Assembly (NCBI GenBank): GCA_029260815.1
Contig: JAJDCN010000028.1
Span: 1-33,302 of the forward strand
Length of the DNA: 33,302 nt
Direction of reading: 5' to 3'
From: Planctomycetota bacterium
GTDB lineage: Bacteria; Planctomycetota; B129-G9; JAJDCN01
Shown here: piece by piece, positions 1-8,176 of the stretch
How positions within the stretch are numbered: position 1 is the stretch's first letter
How the letters are laid out: each line of letters begins with the position of its first letter
The notes under the pieces: generated by a model
Told to the model about the DNA's origin: nothing
Seen by the model: the letters and a program-made list of their open reading frames with translations, nothing else
Database searches by the model: none
Made by a program: the position numbers and the translations under genes

Positions 1-1
1 G

Positions 2-91
2 GAGTCTTTGATTCCGCCGGCGAAGAAATCCGAGAAGCAGCCTGAGAAGAAGTCCGAGACAAAAACCGAGAAGAAAACCGAAGCGGAATAA
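2..91 (+). CDS. C-terminal tail of an unidentified protein (5' end outside window)
   Basis: An open frame enters from the left edge and stops at TAA 89-91. The 29 visible residues are almost entirely Lys, Glu, Ser, Thr and Pro, with repeated KKSE/KKTE-type units, so this is a low-complexity charged tail and the family cannot be told. The stop is 34 bp upstream of the next start on the same strand, so the two genes are probably co-transcribed. The lack of alternative stops and the codon-like composition support coding, but the stretch is short. Confidence 0.6.
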   Translation, partial: ESLIPPAKKSEKQPEKKSETKTEKKTEAE

Positions 92-125
92 CCCAACCCC
101 ATTCAACAACGAGGAACCTACAAGG

Positions 126-3100
126 ATGACCACACGAAACAAATTTGCATGGATCGTCTTGATCGCCATTGCCGTTCCGGCCGCGGCCTGTTCTACTTCA
201 ACACCCCCGCCCGAAGACCCGCTCTCCGCAAGCCCCATGGAAGAGGCCGTAGCTGAAGCGGAGCCCGTTCCCGCACAACCCGAGGAGCCACAGATCCCGC
301 CGCGCGTCATCGCCGAAGATTCGCCCGGCTACCTGATCAAAGAAAATTTTGAAAAGGGGAGCCTGCTGCGGTTGCGCCAAACCAATTGCGAAATGAAGGT
401 GGCCTTTGAAGGCCCATCGGCGACCAAGCATGGCCAACTGTACCGACTGGATGCAACCTTGGGCAAGGCCGAGGGCAAGCCTGGGAATAATGCGTTCTAT
501 TACATTCCGGTCGCGCAAGCTATCGATTCTGAGATGAGCCTGACCGCAAAGGTGCGCGCCGGAGTCCTGCCGAAAGACACGACGATCCACTTCGGCATGT
601 TTCTGCATTTCCCGGCGCAGGGGAACGAGGAGCATTTCAAGAGCAGCTACGCCATCACCGCTACCGGCGAGAACTGGAATCAAGTCACCGTCAATGTTCC
701 ACAGGAAGCCGTCGCTTTTGCGGTCGATCGGGAGATCAATCCGCTCGGGGCGCGTATTACCGGCATTGGGCTGTGGGTCCAAGGCGACTTCACCGACGAT
801 CGCGTCGTTTTTGAAGTGGACGATGTCCGACTCTTCAGCCCGCTGGAGGAGCGGCGCTACGACTACATCAAGGCCTTTAACGAAAGCGGCGTCGGAACAA
901 CCTCTTTCTCCGACGAGAACCTGGCGATGCCTGTTAAAATTTTTGGCGTGCAGGCCGACGGCGTGTTTCGCGCGGAGCCGGTCGGGAACCAGCTTGCCGT
1001 GGTGCCGACGATGGCCAATATTTATTTCAACGTAGACGACAAGATCGTTCACAACAGCCGGGTGGGTGCCCAGGTCCGCGTGCAGTTCACCGACCGCGGC
1101 AAGGGAGCTTTCTCCCTGCAATACACCTCCCGGCCGACACGGATGGAGCCATTCCTGCGCTACCGGGGGGCGGGCTTGGTCGTTCAACTGGGCGATACGA
1201 ACCAATCCATGGAGGCCGTGTTCGACCTGCCGGAAGCGGCATTCGACAACGGCCTGTCTGGCGGCGACTTCCGATTGACCTTTCAGGGAGCGCAGCCGCC
1301 GATCACCGAGGTGGCCCTGCTGGTCCCGGGGGTGAACAAGGACCGGTTGTACACCCAATACCGATACGATACCTTGGTCCACCCGATCTTGGTCGATCTG
1401 AAGGGTAAACTGCTCAAGTTCAACGTTAACCTTGCCACCGCCGAGGGTCCCGACATCGCGGCGCTCCGCGCAAAAGTTGTCGCTTTGGAGACCGCCGCCG
1501 CCAAGGCGCAGGCGGAGTCGGAGAAGCTGACCAAACTCCCGCTTGCACAGTATGAGGCGAACAAGGGCCCTGCGGCGGAAGCCCTAGCTCAGTGCCAGGA
1601 CCTGCTGTCCGAATGCGATGGGTTGGTCACCGCCGTTATGACGCGCAAGGCTGGCAAGCCGGGTGTGGCCTATGCGATGACGTCCTTCGAAACCCTGGTC
1701 CCGCCGATGGCCGTGCCGCCGAAGGAGCTTTCGACCCAGCTTGCCGTCTTTGCCACGCCGGGCGAGTTCGAGCCAGCCACATTTGCATTCTTCGCAGCAA
1801 ACGCTTATCCCAAGATCCGCGTGAGAACCGAACCGCTGAAATCTGCGGACGGCTCCCTCATTCCCGCTGCCGCCATCGACGCGCGCGTCATGAAGGTCTG
1901 GCTACAGGCCGGCCCCTACGACCAGTACCAGTCAAGCCCGGCCCAGATCCCCGAGTTACTGGTAAAAGACGATCGCGTGGTGCTCGAAGGGATCCAGGGG
2001 CTTCGCCCGGATGTGCGGTTGACCGGTGCGGTAACCACCTCTATGACCGCCGGTCAGACCAAGCAGTTTTGGCTCACCGTCCGCGTGCCCGACGCGGCCA
2101 AGCCGGGACGCTATTCCGGAAAAGTCCATGTGACGTCCGGCGACAAGCCGGGGACAATCCTGGCCTCTCTGGATTTTCACGTGGACGTCTTGCCCTTCAT
2201 CCTCGACGATCATGGAAAAGACATCGGCATCTATCTGCAGAGCACGCTGACCGACAATAAGAAAGAAGAGGAGATGAACAGTTGCGAAGTTTCCGAGCGC
2301 CTGTTGGAGCTGCAACTGGCAGATCTACAGGAGCATGGTGTCACGGCGCCGACTTGTTACAACCGGACCCAGATGGACACCTTCGTCGCGCTGTTCAAGA
2401 AATACGGCTTTCGTGGACCCATCGGGTTCATGGGCACGACCGACAACATGAAGGCGCTGGACAAGCAGTTCAAGGCTGCCGGGCTGGGCGGGCTGGCAGC
2501 TTATATCTTCGACGAGCCGGCCACCGACGAAGCGATCAAGACCTCGCTGGCGGCGGCGGAACGGGCTCACAAAGCCGGCGTACTGACCTTCGCGGCCATG
2601 CTCAACGAACGGGCCGTCCGCGAGATCGGATCGAAACTGGATATTAACAACTGGATGATCGACAGCAACTTCCTGCCGCCGGACCACTTCCGCGGAATGA
2701 AGGCCCGGCGCGAGGCGGGCGAAAAGCTGCATAAAAAGTATTGGTACTACTGGCAATCGCTTACCGAGCACCCGCTGACCAATCGCACCTTCGTCGGATT
2801 GTACCTGCATATCTCCGGATTCGATGGGATCTGCCCCTACGTCTACCAGAGTTGTCCCACAGAGTTGTACCATGCGCAGGATCGGTGGCAGGTGTACGGC
2901 GGCAAGACCTATCGCATGCACCAGACCACATATCCCTCCAAGAACGGGCCGATCCCCACGATCCAGTGGGAAGGTTTTCGTGAGGGTGTAGACGATCTGC
3001 GCTACATCACGACACTAAAGAACCGGGTGGAAAAGTCGAAAGCGAGCCCGGCGGCCGAAGCAGGTCGCAAGCTGCTGGGCGAGATTCAAAACATCCCCTA

Positions 3101-3182
3101 TACGCGCGTAAACGCCAAGGGCCTGTTCGCATTGCGCAAGAAGATCGCCGACGCCATTGTTGCGATCGGTTCCGCTCATTGA
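126..3182 (+). CDS. Secreted GH123/DUF4091-like putative glycoside hydrolase, lipoprotein
   Basis: The protein has 1018 residues. The N-terminus is a signal peptide ending in AAAC, with Cys22 as the likely lipidation site; Ala at -3 makes the lipobox weak. Residues about 70-240 look like a beta-rich carbohydrate-binding domain. Residues about 445-500 are Ala/Glu/Lys-rich and probably coiled coil. The C-terminal half resembles DUF4091/GH123 proteins: it has an Asp796-Glu797 pair in IFDEP, and near residue 950 the family-typical stretch WEGFREGVDDLRY. GH123 enzymes are beta-N-acetylgalactosaminidases that use an adjacent Asp-Glu pair for substrate-assisted catalysis, but the true substrate here is unknown. 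GAGGAA at 111-116 lies 9 nt before the ATG. The next gene starts 14 bp after the stop. Family assignment is from motif recognition only. Confidence 0.75.
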   Translation: MTTRNKFAWIVLIAIAVPAAACSTSTPPPEDPLSASPMEEAVAEAEPVPAQPEEPQIPPRVIAEDSPGYLIKENFEKGSLLRLRQTNCEMKVAFEGPSATKHGQLYRLDATLGKAEGKPGNNAFYYIPVAQAIDSEMSLTAKVRAGVLPKDTTIHFGMFLHFPAQGNEEHFKSSYAITATGENWNQVTVNVPQEAVAFAVDREINPLGARITGIGLWVQGDFTDDRVVFEVDDVRLFSPLEERRYDYIKAFNESGVGTTSFSDENLAMPVKIFGVQADGVFRAEPVGNQLAVVPTMANIYFNVDDKIVHNSRVGAQVRVQFTDRGKGAFSLQYTSRPTRMEPFLRYRGAGLVVQLGDTNQSMEAVFDLPEAAFDNGLSGGDFRLTFQGAQPPITEVALLVPGVNKDRLYTQYRYDTLVHPILVDLKGKLLKFNVNLATAEGPDIAALRAKVVALETAAAKAQAESEKLTKLPLAQYEANKGPAAEALAQCQDLLSECDGLVTAVMTRKAGKPGVAYAMTSFETLVPPMAVPPKELSTQLAVFATPGEFEPATFAFFAANAYPKIRVRTEPLKSADGSLIPAAAIDARVMKVWLQAGPYDQYQSSPAQIPELLVKDDRVVLEGIQGLRPDVRLTGAVTTSMTAGQTKQFWLTVRVPDAAKPGRYSGKVHVTSGDKPGTILASLDFHVDVLPFILDDHGKDIGIYLQSTLTDNKKEEEMNSCEVSERLLELQLADLQEHGVTAPTCYNRTQMDTFVALFKKYGFRGPIGFMGTTDNMKALDKQFKAAGLGGLAAYIFDEPATDEAIKTSLAAAERAHKAGVLTFAAMLNERAVREIGSKLDINNWMIDSNFLPPDHFRGMKARREAGEKLHKKYWYYWQSLTEHPLTNRTFVGLYLHISGFDGICPYVYQSCPTELYHAQDRWQVYGGKTYRMHQTTYPSKNGPIPTIQWEGFREGVDDLRYITTLKNRVEKSKASPAAEAGRKLLGEIQNIPYTRVNAKGLFALRKKIADAIVAIGSAH

Positions 3183-3196
3183 GGTGACCCAACCCC

Positions 3197-4066
3197 ATGG
3201 CCTCTCGGAGGAAAAGGCTGAAGACCAATGTCGACGGCCCGTTCTTCGTCGACCGGACCTGTATCGATTGCGATACCTGCCGTAAACTTGCGCCCGAAGT
3301 GTTCGACCGCTCGGACGAAAAATCTCGCGTGTACGCGCAGCCGATTTCCGAAGTGGATTTCGTTTTGGCGACCCGAGCCTTGATCGCCTGCCCCACCGCG
3401 TCGATCGGGACCGAGGACAAGTCCCTCTTGACCGATGTTCGTTCCGCTTTTCCTGACGCGATCGACGACGGGGTCTATTTCTGCGGCTATACATCGGAGA
3501 AGTCCTTCGGGGCCTGGAGCTACCTGATCGTTCGGTCTGAGGGCAACGTGCTGGTGGACTCGCCCCGGTTTGCGGGTCCGTTGATCGAGCGCATCGAGGC
3601 GCTCGGTGGCGTGGAGGATCTGTTTCTGAGTCACAAGGACGACGTGGCCGACCACGCCGCCTTTCACGAACGTTTCGGTTGCCGCCGTATTTTGCACGCC
3701 AGGGAAATCCAACCCGATACGCGCGAAGTGGAGGTGCAGCCGACCGGCACCGACCCGATTCGCCTGGATGAAGATCTTCTGATGATCCCCGTGCCGGGCC
3801 ATACCGAAGGGCACATGGTGCTGCTCTATCGCAACAAGTATTTATTCACCGGCGACCACTTGGCCTTCTCGGCGGCGCTGGGACATTTGTACGCCTTCGA
3901 GCGGTTTTGCTGGTATTCCTTCGACGAGCAGCGGAAGTCGATGAAACGGTTGCTGGATTATGACTTCGAGTGGGTATTGCCCGGCCATGGCCGTCCGTTC
4001 CATGCGCCGGCGGCCCAGATGAGGGAAGAATTGGCGCGCTGTATTGACTGGATGGCCGGTTCCTAA
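3197..4066 (+). CDS. Ferredoxin-metallo-beta-lactamase-fold fusion protein
   Basis: The protein has 289 residues. Residues about 12-75 are a small ferredoxin-like domain with Cys22, Cys25, Cys28 and Cys65 (followed by Pro), the pattern of a single [4Fe-4S] cluster. Residues about 90-289 are a metallo-beta-lactamase fold: HKDDVADH at 146-153 in place of the usual HxHxDH, then PGHTEGH, then FTGDH, then LPGHG. These supply the metal-binding His and Asp residues. Fusions of this architecture are known in bacteria and plants, but their substrate is not established as far as I know. GAGGTGA at 3181-3187 precedes ATG 3197 by 9 nt and overlaps the upstream stop, which suggests coupling to the glycosidase-like gene. 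The stop overlaps that of the convergent nuclease gene. Confidence 0.85.
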   Translation: MASRRKRLKTNVDGPFFVDRTCIDCDTCRKLAPEVFDRSDEKSRVYAQPISEVDFVLATRALIACPTASIGTEDKSLLTDVRSAFPDAIDDGVYFCGYTSEKSFGAWSYLIVRSEGNVLVDSPRFAGPLIERIEALGGVEDLFLSHKDDVADHAAFHERFGCRRILHAREIQPDTREVEVQPTGTDPIRLDEDLLMIPVPGHTEGHMVLLYRNKYLFTGDHLAFSAALGHLYAFERFCWYSFDEQRKSMKRLLDYDFEWVLPGHGRPFHAPAAQMREELARCIDWMAGS

Positions 4067-5121
4067 CGGCTCCACAGCGGCCCGTGCCGGCCTTTCTTTG
4101 CCTTCGCCTCCGCTTGTTCCAGCAGAGCCTTTTTTCCCAAAGGAAGCTTGGCAGCAAAACGCCGGTACAGGCGCGCGTAGCCGTCTCGGATGATCCCTTC
4201 GTTCAGACAAACAGGTGTCAATCCCGCTCCCGCATAATAAACAAAGGCCAGTGTTCGGTTGTAACGATCCCGTTTCGTCAGGCCGCCTGCCAGGCGCACC
4301 GATTGGCCTAGGACCCTTTTGCCGATATAGTTCTTGGCATCCAACGCCCGATTCGGGTGTTCGCCGGTGATCTCGTCTGCATCCACGCCCAACAGCCGGA
4401 TCTCCTCCCACTTGTCGTCCCAACGGCCATTGCCGTTGAGATCAACCACGATGGTGTCTCCGTCGATGACATTCAAGACAATGCGGGGTGACGAAAGGGT
4501 CCCGTCAACGGGGAGGACAAAATCGTTCACTGTGCTCTTTTTGGTTTTTGAAGCCGGTCTCTGTGTGGCGCGCTGGGCTATCGCCTCGGCGTTGGCGAAG
4601 CGTTCCCGCTTATCTTCTGGTAATTCGTGCTCGTAGCGTCGGAAAAACCGCGCATACCCTTCTTGGATAATAGCTTCGTTGAGCAAGACGGTTTTTCCAG
4701 AGCCCTGGATATACACAAAGGCCAGAGTTCGGCCATACACATCCAATCTTTTTGCGCCGCGCGACAGTCTCACGTGCAAGCCAGAAAGGAGACTTTCCAC
4801 GAATGTTTTGGCCAAGTGCGCAGCGTGGGAAGCGGGCTCGCGCATTTCCTCGGCGTCGACTCCCAGCAGTTGCACTTGTTCGGACTTGTTGTCCGCGTAA
4901 CCGTTGCCGTTGAGATCTACGACGATTGTGTCGCCGTCGAGGACGTCCAATACTCTTAACGGCTTGGAGAGGGACCCGTCGGCGGGGAGCACGTCGCCGG
5001 CCTGAGGCGGGATTGACAGCTCATGTCGCCATATCTTCACGACCGCCACAATCACGAGAATGGCGATTAAGGGATACAGGAATTTCCGTTGCATGAGCAC
5101 GATCGTGTTCACCTTTGCCAT
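4063..5121 (-). CDS. Membrane-anchored protein with two thermonuclease (SNase) domains
   Basis: The protein has 352 residues. One hydrophobic segment at about 14-30 is a signal anchor, which would put the rest outside the cytoplasm. Two SNase-like domains follow (about 55-185 and 213-345), offset by 158 residues; the DNA is recognisably repeated (for example near 4430 and 4904). Domain 2 has every key residue of the staphylococcal enzyme: Asp220/Asp222, Arg242, Asp247, Glu250 and Arg289. Domain 1 keeps Asp62/Asp64, Asp89, Glu92 and Arg131 but has Gln84 where the catalytic arginine is expected. Each domain contains a DLNGNG insertion resembling an EF-hand calcium loop. ATG 5121 is used here; an ATG at codon 10 (5094) is an alternative. 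A promoter-like element lies just upstream. The most likely role is extracytoplasmic nucleic-acid degradation. Confidence 0.88.
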   Translation of the reverse strand: MAKVNTIVLMQRKFLYPLIAILVIVAVVKIWRHELSIPPQAGDVLPADGSLSKPLRVLDVLDGDTIVVDLNGNGYADNKSEQVQLLGVDAEEMREPASHAAHLAKTFVESLLSGLHVRLSRGAKRLDVYGRTLAFVYIQGSGKTVLLNEAIIQEGYARFFRRYEHELPEDKRERFANAEAIAQRATQRPASKTKKSTVNDFVLPVDGTLSSPRIVLNVIDGDTIVVDLNGNGRWDDKWEEIRLLGVDADEITGEHPNRALDAKNYIGKRVLGQSVRLAGGLTKRDRYNRTLAFVYYAGAGLTPVCLNEGIIRDGYARLYRRFAAKLPLGKKALLEQAEAKAKKGRHGPLWSR

Positions 5122-5145
5122 TGGTGGCTCAAGAATCCGAATGCT

Positions 5146-5174
5146 ATCCTATCGGGGATCGAACGGAGCGTCAA
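5146..5174 (-). promoter_or_regulatory. Predicted sigma70-type promoter for the tandem SNase gene
   Basis: Read on the minus strand, TTGACG (5169-5174) and TAGGAT (5146-5151) are separated by 17 nt. The start codon is at 5121, which leaves a short leader. A perfect dyad, ACCACAGTGGT, sits just upstream of the -35 box at 5176-5186 and could be an operator, but 5+1+5 bp is short enough to be chance. Confidence 0.55.
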
Positions 5175-5212
5175 TACCACAGTGGTGTGCGGAGATTTCT
5201 GTGGCGAAGGAA

Positions 5213-5911
5213 TTATCGCACGCTTTTCTTCCGCGGCGGGTTGGGCGTGATGATCTTGTCGCAGTATTTCTCGATCGGGCAGCGGTGACACTGGGGCGTG
5301 ATCGGCTTGCAAACTTCCCGCCCGTGACTGACCAGTAGGCCGTTGAACCGCAGCCAGTGCTCGTAGTGGATGATCTTGACCAGTTCGAACTCTGTTTCGT
5401 CCGGCGTCTTTGTTTTCATCAATCCCAGCCGCTGGGAGATCCGGTGGACGTGAATGTCCACGGCGATGGCAGGGATGCCGAAGCCGAGGGTCAGCACGAT
5501 GTTGGCGGTCTTGCGGCCGACGCCACGTAGCGTAAGCAGCTCCTCTAAGGTGTCGGGCACCTTCTCTCCAAACTCGGTGACAAGTGTGTTGGACAGATCG
5601 AGGATGTTCTTCGCTTTTTCCCGGTAAAATCCTGCTGCGTGAATGGCCTTCTCGACCTGTTTTTGGGTCAACCGGGTCATTCCCTTTGGCGTCCGGGCTA
5701 GTTTGAATAGGGCTTTGGAGGCGACGAAGGTATTCTCGTCGCGAGTTCGCTGGCTCAGAACGCAGGAAACCAAGACTTCATAGGGTTTGTTGTAAAACTC
5801 CGCTGCCAATTTTCCCGGATCGTAGGTCGCGTCCAGGATCTCGATGATCGCGGTGATGCGTTTAGTTTGTTTCTTCGTAGCGGTCACGGATTTTCTTTCT
5901 ATAGGTTTCAA
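5213..5911 (-). CDS. nth: Endonuclease III (DNA glycosylase/AP lyase)
   Basis: The protein has 232 residues from the outermost start. Endonuclease III removes oxidised pyrimidines and cleaves the abasic site in base-excision repair. A helix-hairpin-helix motif LRGVGRKTAN carries the catalytic Lys134; Asp152 in VDIHVHR is the partner acid. The [4Fe-4S] loop is complete: Cys201-x6-Cys208-x2-Cys211-x5-Cys217. The start is uncertain. TTG 5909-5911 gives the longest frame, while GTG 5885-5887 eight codons later is equally possible; neither has a strong Shine-Dalgarno. Both overlap the end of tgt by 26-50 bp, so translation is probably coupled. It is the last gene of the ruvB operon. Confidence 0.93.
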   Translation of the reverse strand: MKPIERKSVTATKKQTKRITAIIEILDATYDPGKLAAEFYNKPYEVLVSCVLSQRTRDENTFVASKALFKLARTPKGMTRLTQKQVEKAIHAAGFYREKAKNILDLSNTLVTEFGEKVPDTLEELLTLRGVGRKTANIVLTLGFGIPAIAVDIHVHRISQRLGLMKTKTPDETEFELVKIIHYEHWLRFNGLLVSHGREVCKPITPQCHRCPIEKYCDKIITPNPPRKKSVR

Positions 5912-6977
5912 AGGCCCCGGCGCGAATCGCCTCCCGGGCGTCGGCCAGTAGTCGATTGTAAAAGGTCACATTGTGCAGTGTCAAGAGCGGTCGGGCGATG
6001 TATTCGTCCACGGCGAACAGGTGGCGCAAATAACCACGGGAGAACGTCGCGCAAGTGTAGCAGGCGCACGTCGCGTCCAGGGGCTCCTCGGCGGTTCGAT
6101 ATTCTTCCCGCGTGATCTTGATCCGGCCGGTGGAGGTAAACGCCATTCCGTTGCGCGCGTTTCGCGTTGGGATTACGCAGTCGAACATGTCCACGCCCAG
6201 AGCCACCGACTCAATCACGTCCAACGGCAGCCCCACGCCCATGAGGTAGCGCGGGCGGTCCGAGGGTAAGTGCTCCACGGTTACCCCAAGGGTGTCGATC
6301 ATCTGCCGATGCCCTTCCCCGACGCTCAAGCCGCCGATCGCGTAGCCGGGCAGGTTCATCTCGACCATCTGCTGTGCGCACGTCACCCGAAGCTCTGCGT
6401 GGGTGCCGCCTTGGACGATAGCGAACAAGATTTGGTCGTCATTGCGCTTGGCGCGCGCCGATCGAGCCAACCAGCGAACCGTTCGATCGGCCGCTTCGCG
6501 TGCGACCGATTCCTCGCAGGGGTAGGCGACGCACTCGTCCAGGGGCATGATGATGTCGGAGCCGAGCGCCGCCTGGATCTCGATCACGCGCTCAGGCGTA
6601 AAGTGGACAAGGTCTCCGTCGATATGGGAGCGAAAGGTCACGCCGTCTTCGCTGATTTTTTTCAAATCGCTCAGGGAAAAAACCTGGTAGCCGCCCGAAT
6701 CGGTCAGGATCGGTCCGTCCCAGGCCATGAACCTGTGGAGTCCGCCGAACTGTCGGATCAGCTCTTCACCGGGCCGCAGGGCCAGGTGGTAGGTGTTGGA
6801 CAGAACGATTTGGGTCTTGGCCGCGACCAGGTCCGCGGGGGTGAGGCACTTGACCGTCGCCCGCGTGCCCACGGGCATAAAAACAGGCGTGTGCACCGGT
6901 CCGTGCGCGGTTTGTAAGACGCCGGCTCGCGCGGCTCCATCGGTTTGTTCGAGCGTAAACGCGCCGACGTGGGTCAT
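5862..6977 (-). CDS. tgt: tRNA-guanine transglycosylase (queuine tRNA-ribosyltransferase)
   Basis: The protein has 371 residues, the normal bacterial length. It exchanges guanine-34 for the queuosine precursor preQ1 in tRNAs with GUN anticodons. TDSGGYQVFSL holds the conserved Asp93, and DMFDCVIPTRNAR carries the nucleophilic Asp at about 265. The zinc site is Cys304, Cys306, Cys309 and His335. I chose ATG 6975-6977 (MTHVGAF) over an in-frame start at 7088, because the family begins here and the codon shares one base with the stop of the upstream gene (TAATG arrangement). The C-terminus overlaps nth. No other queuosine-pathway gene is in the window. Confidence 0.96.
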   Translation of the reverse strand: MTHVGAFTLEQTDGAARAGVLQTAHGPVHTPVFMPVGTRATVKCLTPADLVAAKTQIVLSNTYHLALRPGEELIRQFGGLHRFMAWDGPILTDSGGYQVFSLSDLKKISEDGVTFRSHIDGDLVHFTPERVIEIQAALGSDIIMPLDECVAYPCEESVAREAADRTVRWLARSARAKRNDDQILFAIVQGGTHAELRVTCAQQMVEMNLPGYAIGGLSVGEGHRQMIDTLGVTVEHLPSDRPRYLMGVGLPLDVIESVALGVDMFDCVIPTRNARNGMAFTSTGRIKITREEYRTAEEPLDATCACYTCATFSRGYLRHLFAVDEYIARPLLTLHNVTFYNRLLADAREAIRAGAFETYRKKIRDRYEETN

Positions 6978-8176
6978 TACCGAAAGTCGCGGCTGTGGAG
7001 CTTTTCGAGGGTGACGCCCGAATAATAGTACTTGAGGATGAGAACGTGGGTGCGCTTCTCGGCCATCTTTTTTGCGCCGTACTGGCACATGCCGACGCCG
7101 TGGCCGAAACCGTTGCCGTTGAATGTGAGCACCGCTCCGTTTCCGGAAACGGAGAAGCGGGTGCTGAACAGCTCCCGCGTGCCGACCGCCTTGCGAAATT
7201 GATCGCCGCTCAGATAGAGGGTTCCGCCGGTGTGCGCGACCGCCAGTCGCTTCACGTGCTCGCCAATGCCGCGCTGGTCGACACGCACCCCGGTGATCGG
7301 GCCGACGCCGAAGCCCGCCTGGGTCAGGCGTTGTTGGATGTCGATCTTGCGCACCTCGGTGCTCCAGGTGTACCGGGGCGAGTCGGTGCAGAATCCGCAG
7401 ACGGTGCCGCCGAGCGCGGCCAGCGGCGGGTCGCGAAAAATGTCCTCGACGTTTTCCGTATGGCCGCCGCAGGTGGAGTGGAAATAGGTCTTGAACAACC
7501 GTCGCCGGTGTTTGATAACGCGGTCGTGGGTGTCGGCTGCGGCGCGCCGGGTATTGGCGGTGGCGGAGGCGGTGCCGCCGTAGGCTTGATCGCTGACCGT
7601 GGCCAGGACATCGTAATTCAAGCCCGCTTGCATGCGCTGTTTTCTCATGTACATGGCATAGCTGCGGGAGGCCACCGCCTGGGCCTTGAGGGCCTCGAGC
7701 GGCCAGCTCGCGGGCATTTCCGCACCGACCACGCTGGCGATGTAGTCGTCCAGGGTGACCCGGTTGATGAAATCCAGTTGACTGGCGTTCTTGCGGATTA
7801 CCACCAAGTCGCCTTCATACCGGGCGCCGTGGAAGACGAGCATCGCCGGTTTATTCGGCTTGATCCGTAGTGCGTCGGTGCCGAATTCATGATTGCCGAT
7901 CTGGATGCCGTTTGCGGTGGGGCGGATCACCGAGTTTTTGAGCGATCGCTTGATGCCGGCAATCGGTCGCTCGCCGGGATCGGGATAGGTAAAGATGCGG
8001 AACGGTGAATCGATCGACACGATCGCCTCGGGCACATCGATCGCCAAGCCGACACGGACATGGGAAAACTGGGTCCGGCGTGTGAGATTCGGGTCAGGGT
8101 AATACTCCGGCGAACCGCACCCGGCGAGCAGGACCAGGGCCAAGCCGGTGAGCAAGAAAGTGGCGCGATGGCTCAA
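6977..8176 (-). CDS. SpoIID/LytB-domain lipoprotein, putative peptidoglycan lytic transglycosylase
   Basis: The protein has 399 residues. A signal peptide ends in LLAGC with Cys20 as the lipidation site, so it is probably anchored in the outer or inner membrane facing the periplasm. The SpoIID domain covers about 110-395. It has GAEMPASWPLEALKAQAVA with Glu153 at the position of the SpoIID catalytic glutamate, then SYAMY, STCGGHTE, and a C-terminal GFGHGVGMCQYGA followed by YYYSGV. SpoIID enzymes cut peptidoglycan glycan strands that lack peptide stems. The start is TTG 8174-8176, overlapping the ruvB stop by 3 bp in a TTGA arrangement, with AAGGAG 5 nt upstream. Non-sporulating bacteria carry related proteins for cell-wall turnover, so no sporulation is implied. 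Confidence 0.9.
   Translation of the reverse strand: MSHRATFLLTGLALVLLAGCGSPEYYPDPNLTRRTQFSHVRVGLAIDVPEAIVSIDSPFRIFTYPDPGERPIAGIKRSLKNSVIRPTANGIQIGNHEFGTDALRIKPNKPAMLVFHGARYEGDLVVIRKNASQLDFINRVTLDDYIASVVGAEMPASWPLEALKAQAVASRSYAMYMRKQRMQAGLNYDVLATVSDQAYGGTASATANTRRAAADTHDRVIKHRRRLFKTYFHSTCGGHTENVEDIFRDPPLAALGGTVCGFCTDSPRYTWSTEVRKIDIQQRLTQAGFGVGPITGVRVDQRGIGEHVKRLAVAHTGGTLYLSGDQFRKAVGTRELFSTRFSVSGNGAVLTFNGNGFGHGVGMCQYGAKKMAEKRTHVLILKYYYSGVTLEKLHSRDFR

Noticed and set aside
198-1382. Long open frame (394 codons) on the minus strand opposite the GH123-like gene
   Set aside because: It lies wholly antisense to a convincing gene and its translation shows no family features; such frames are common in GC-rich coding DNA.
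5176-5186. Palindrome ACCACAGTGGT as an operator
   Set aside because: Its position upstream of a -35 is suggestive, but a 5-bp arm is likely by chance, so it is noted only with the promoter.
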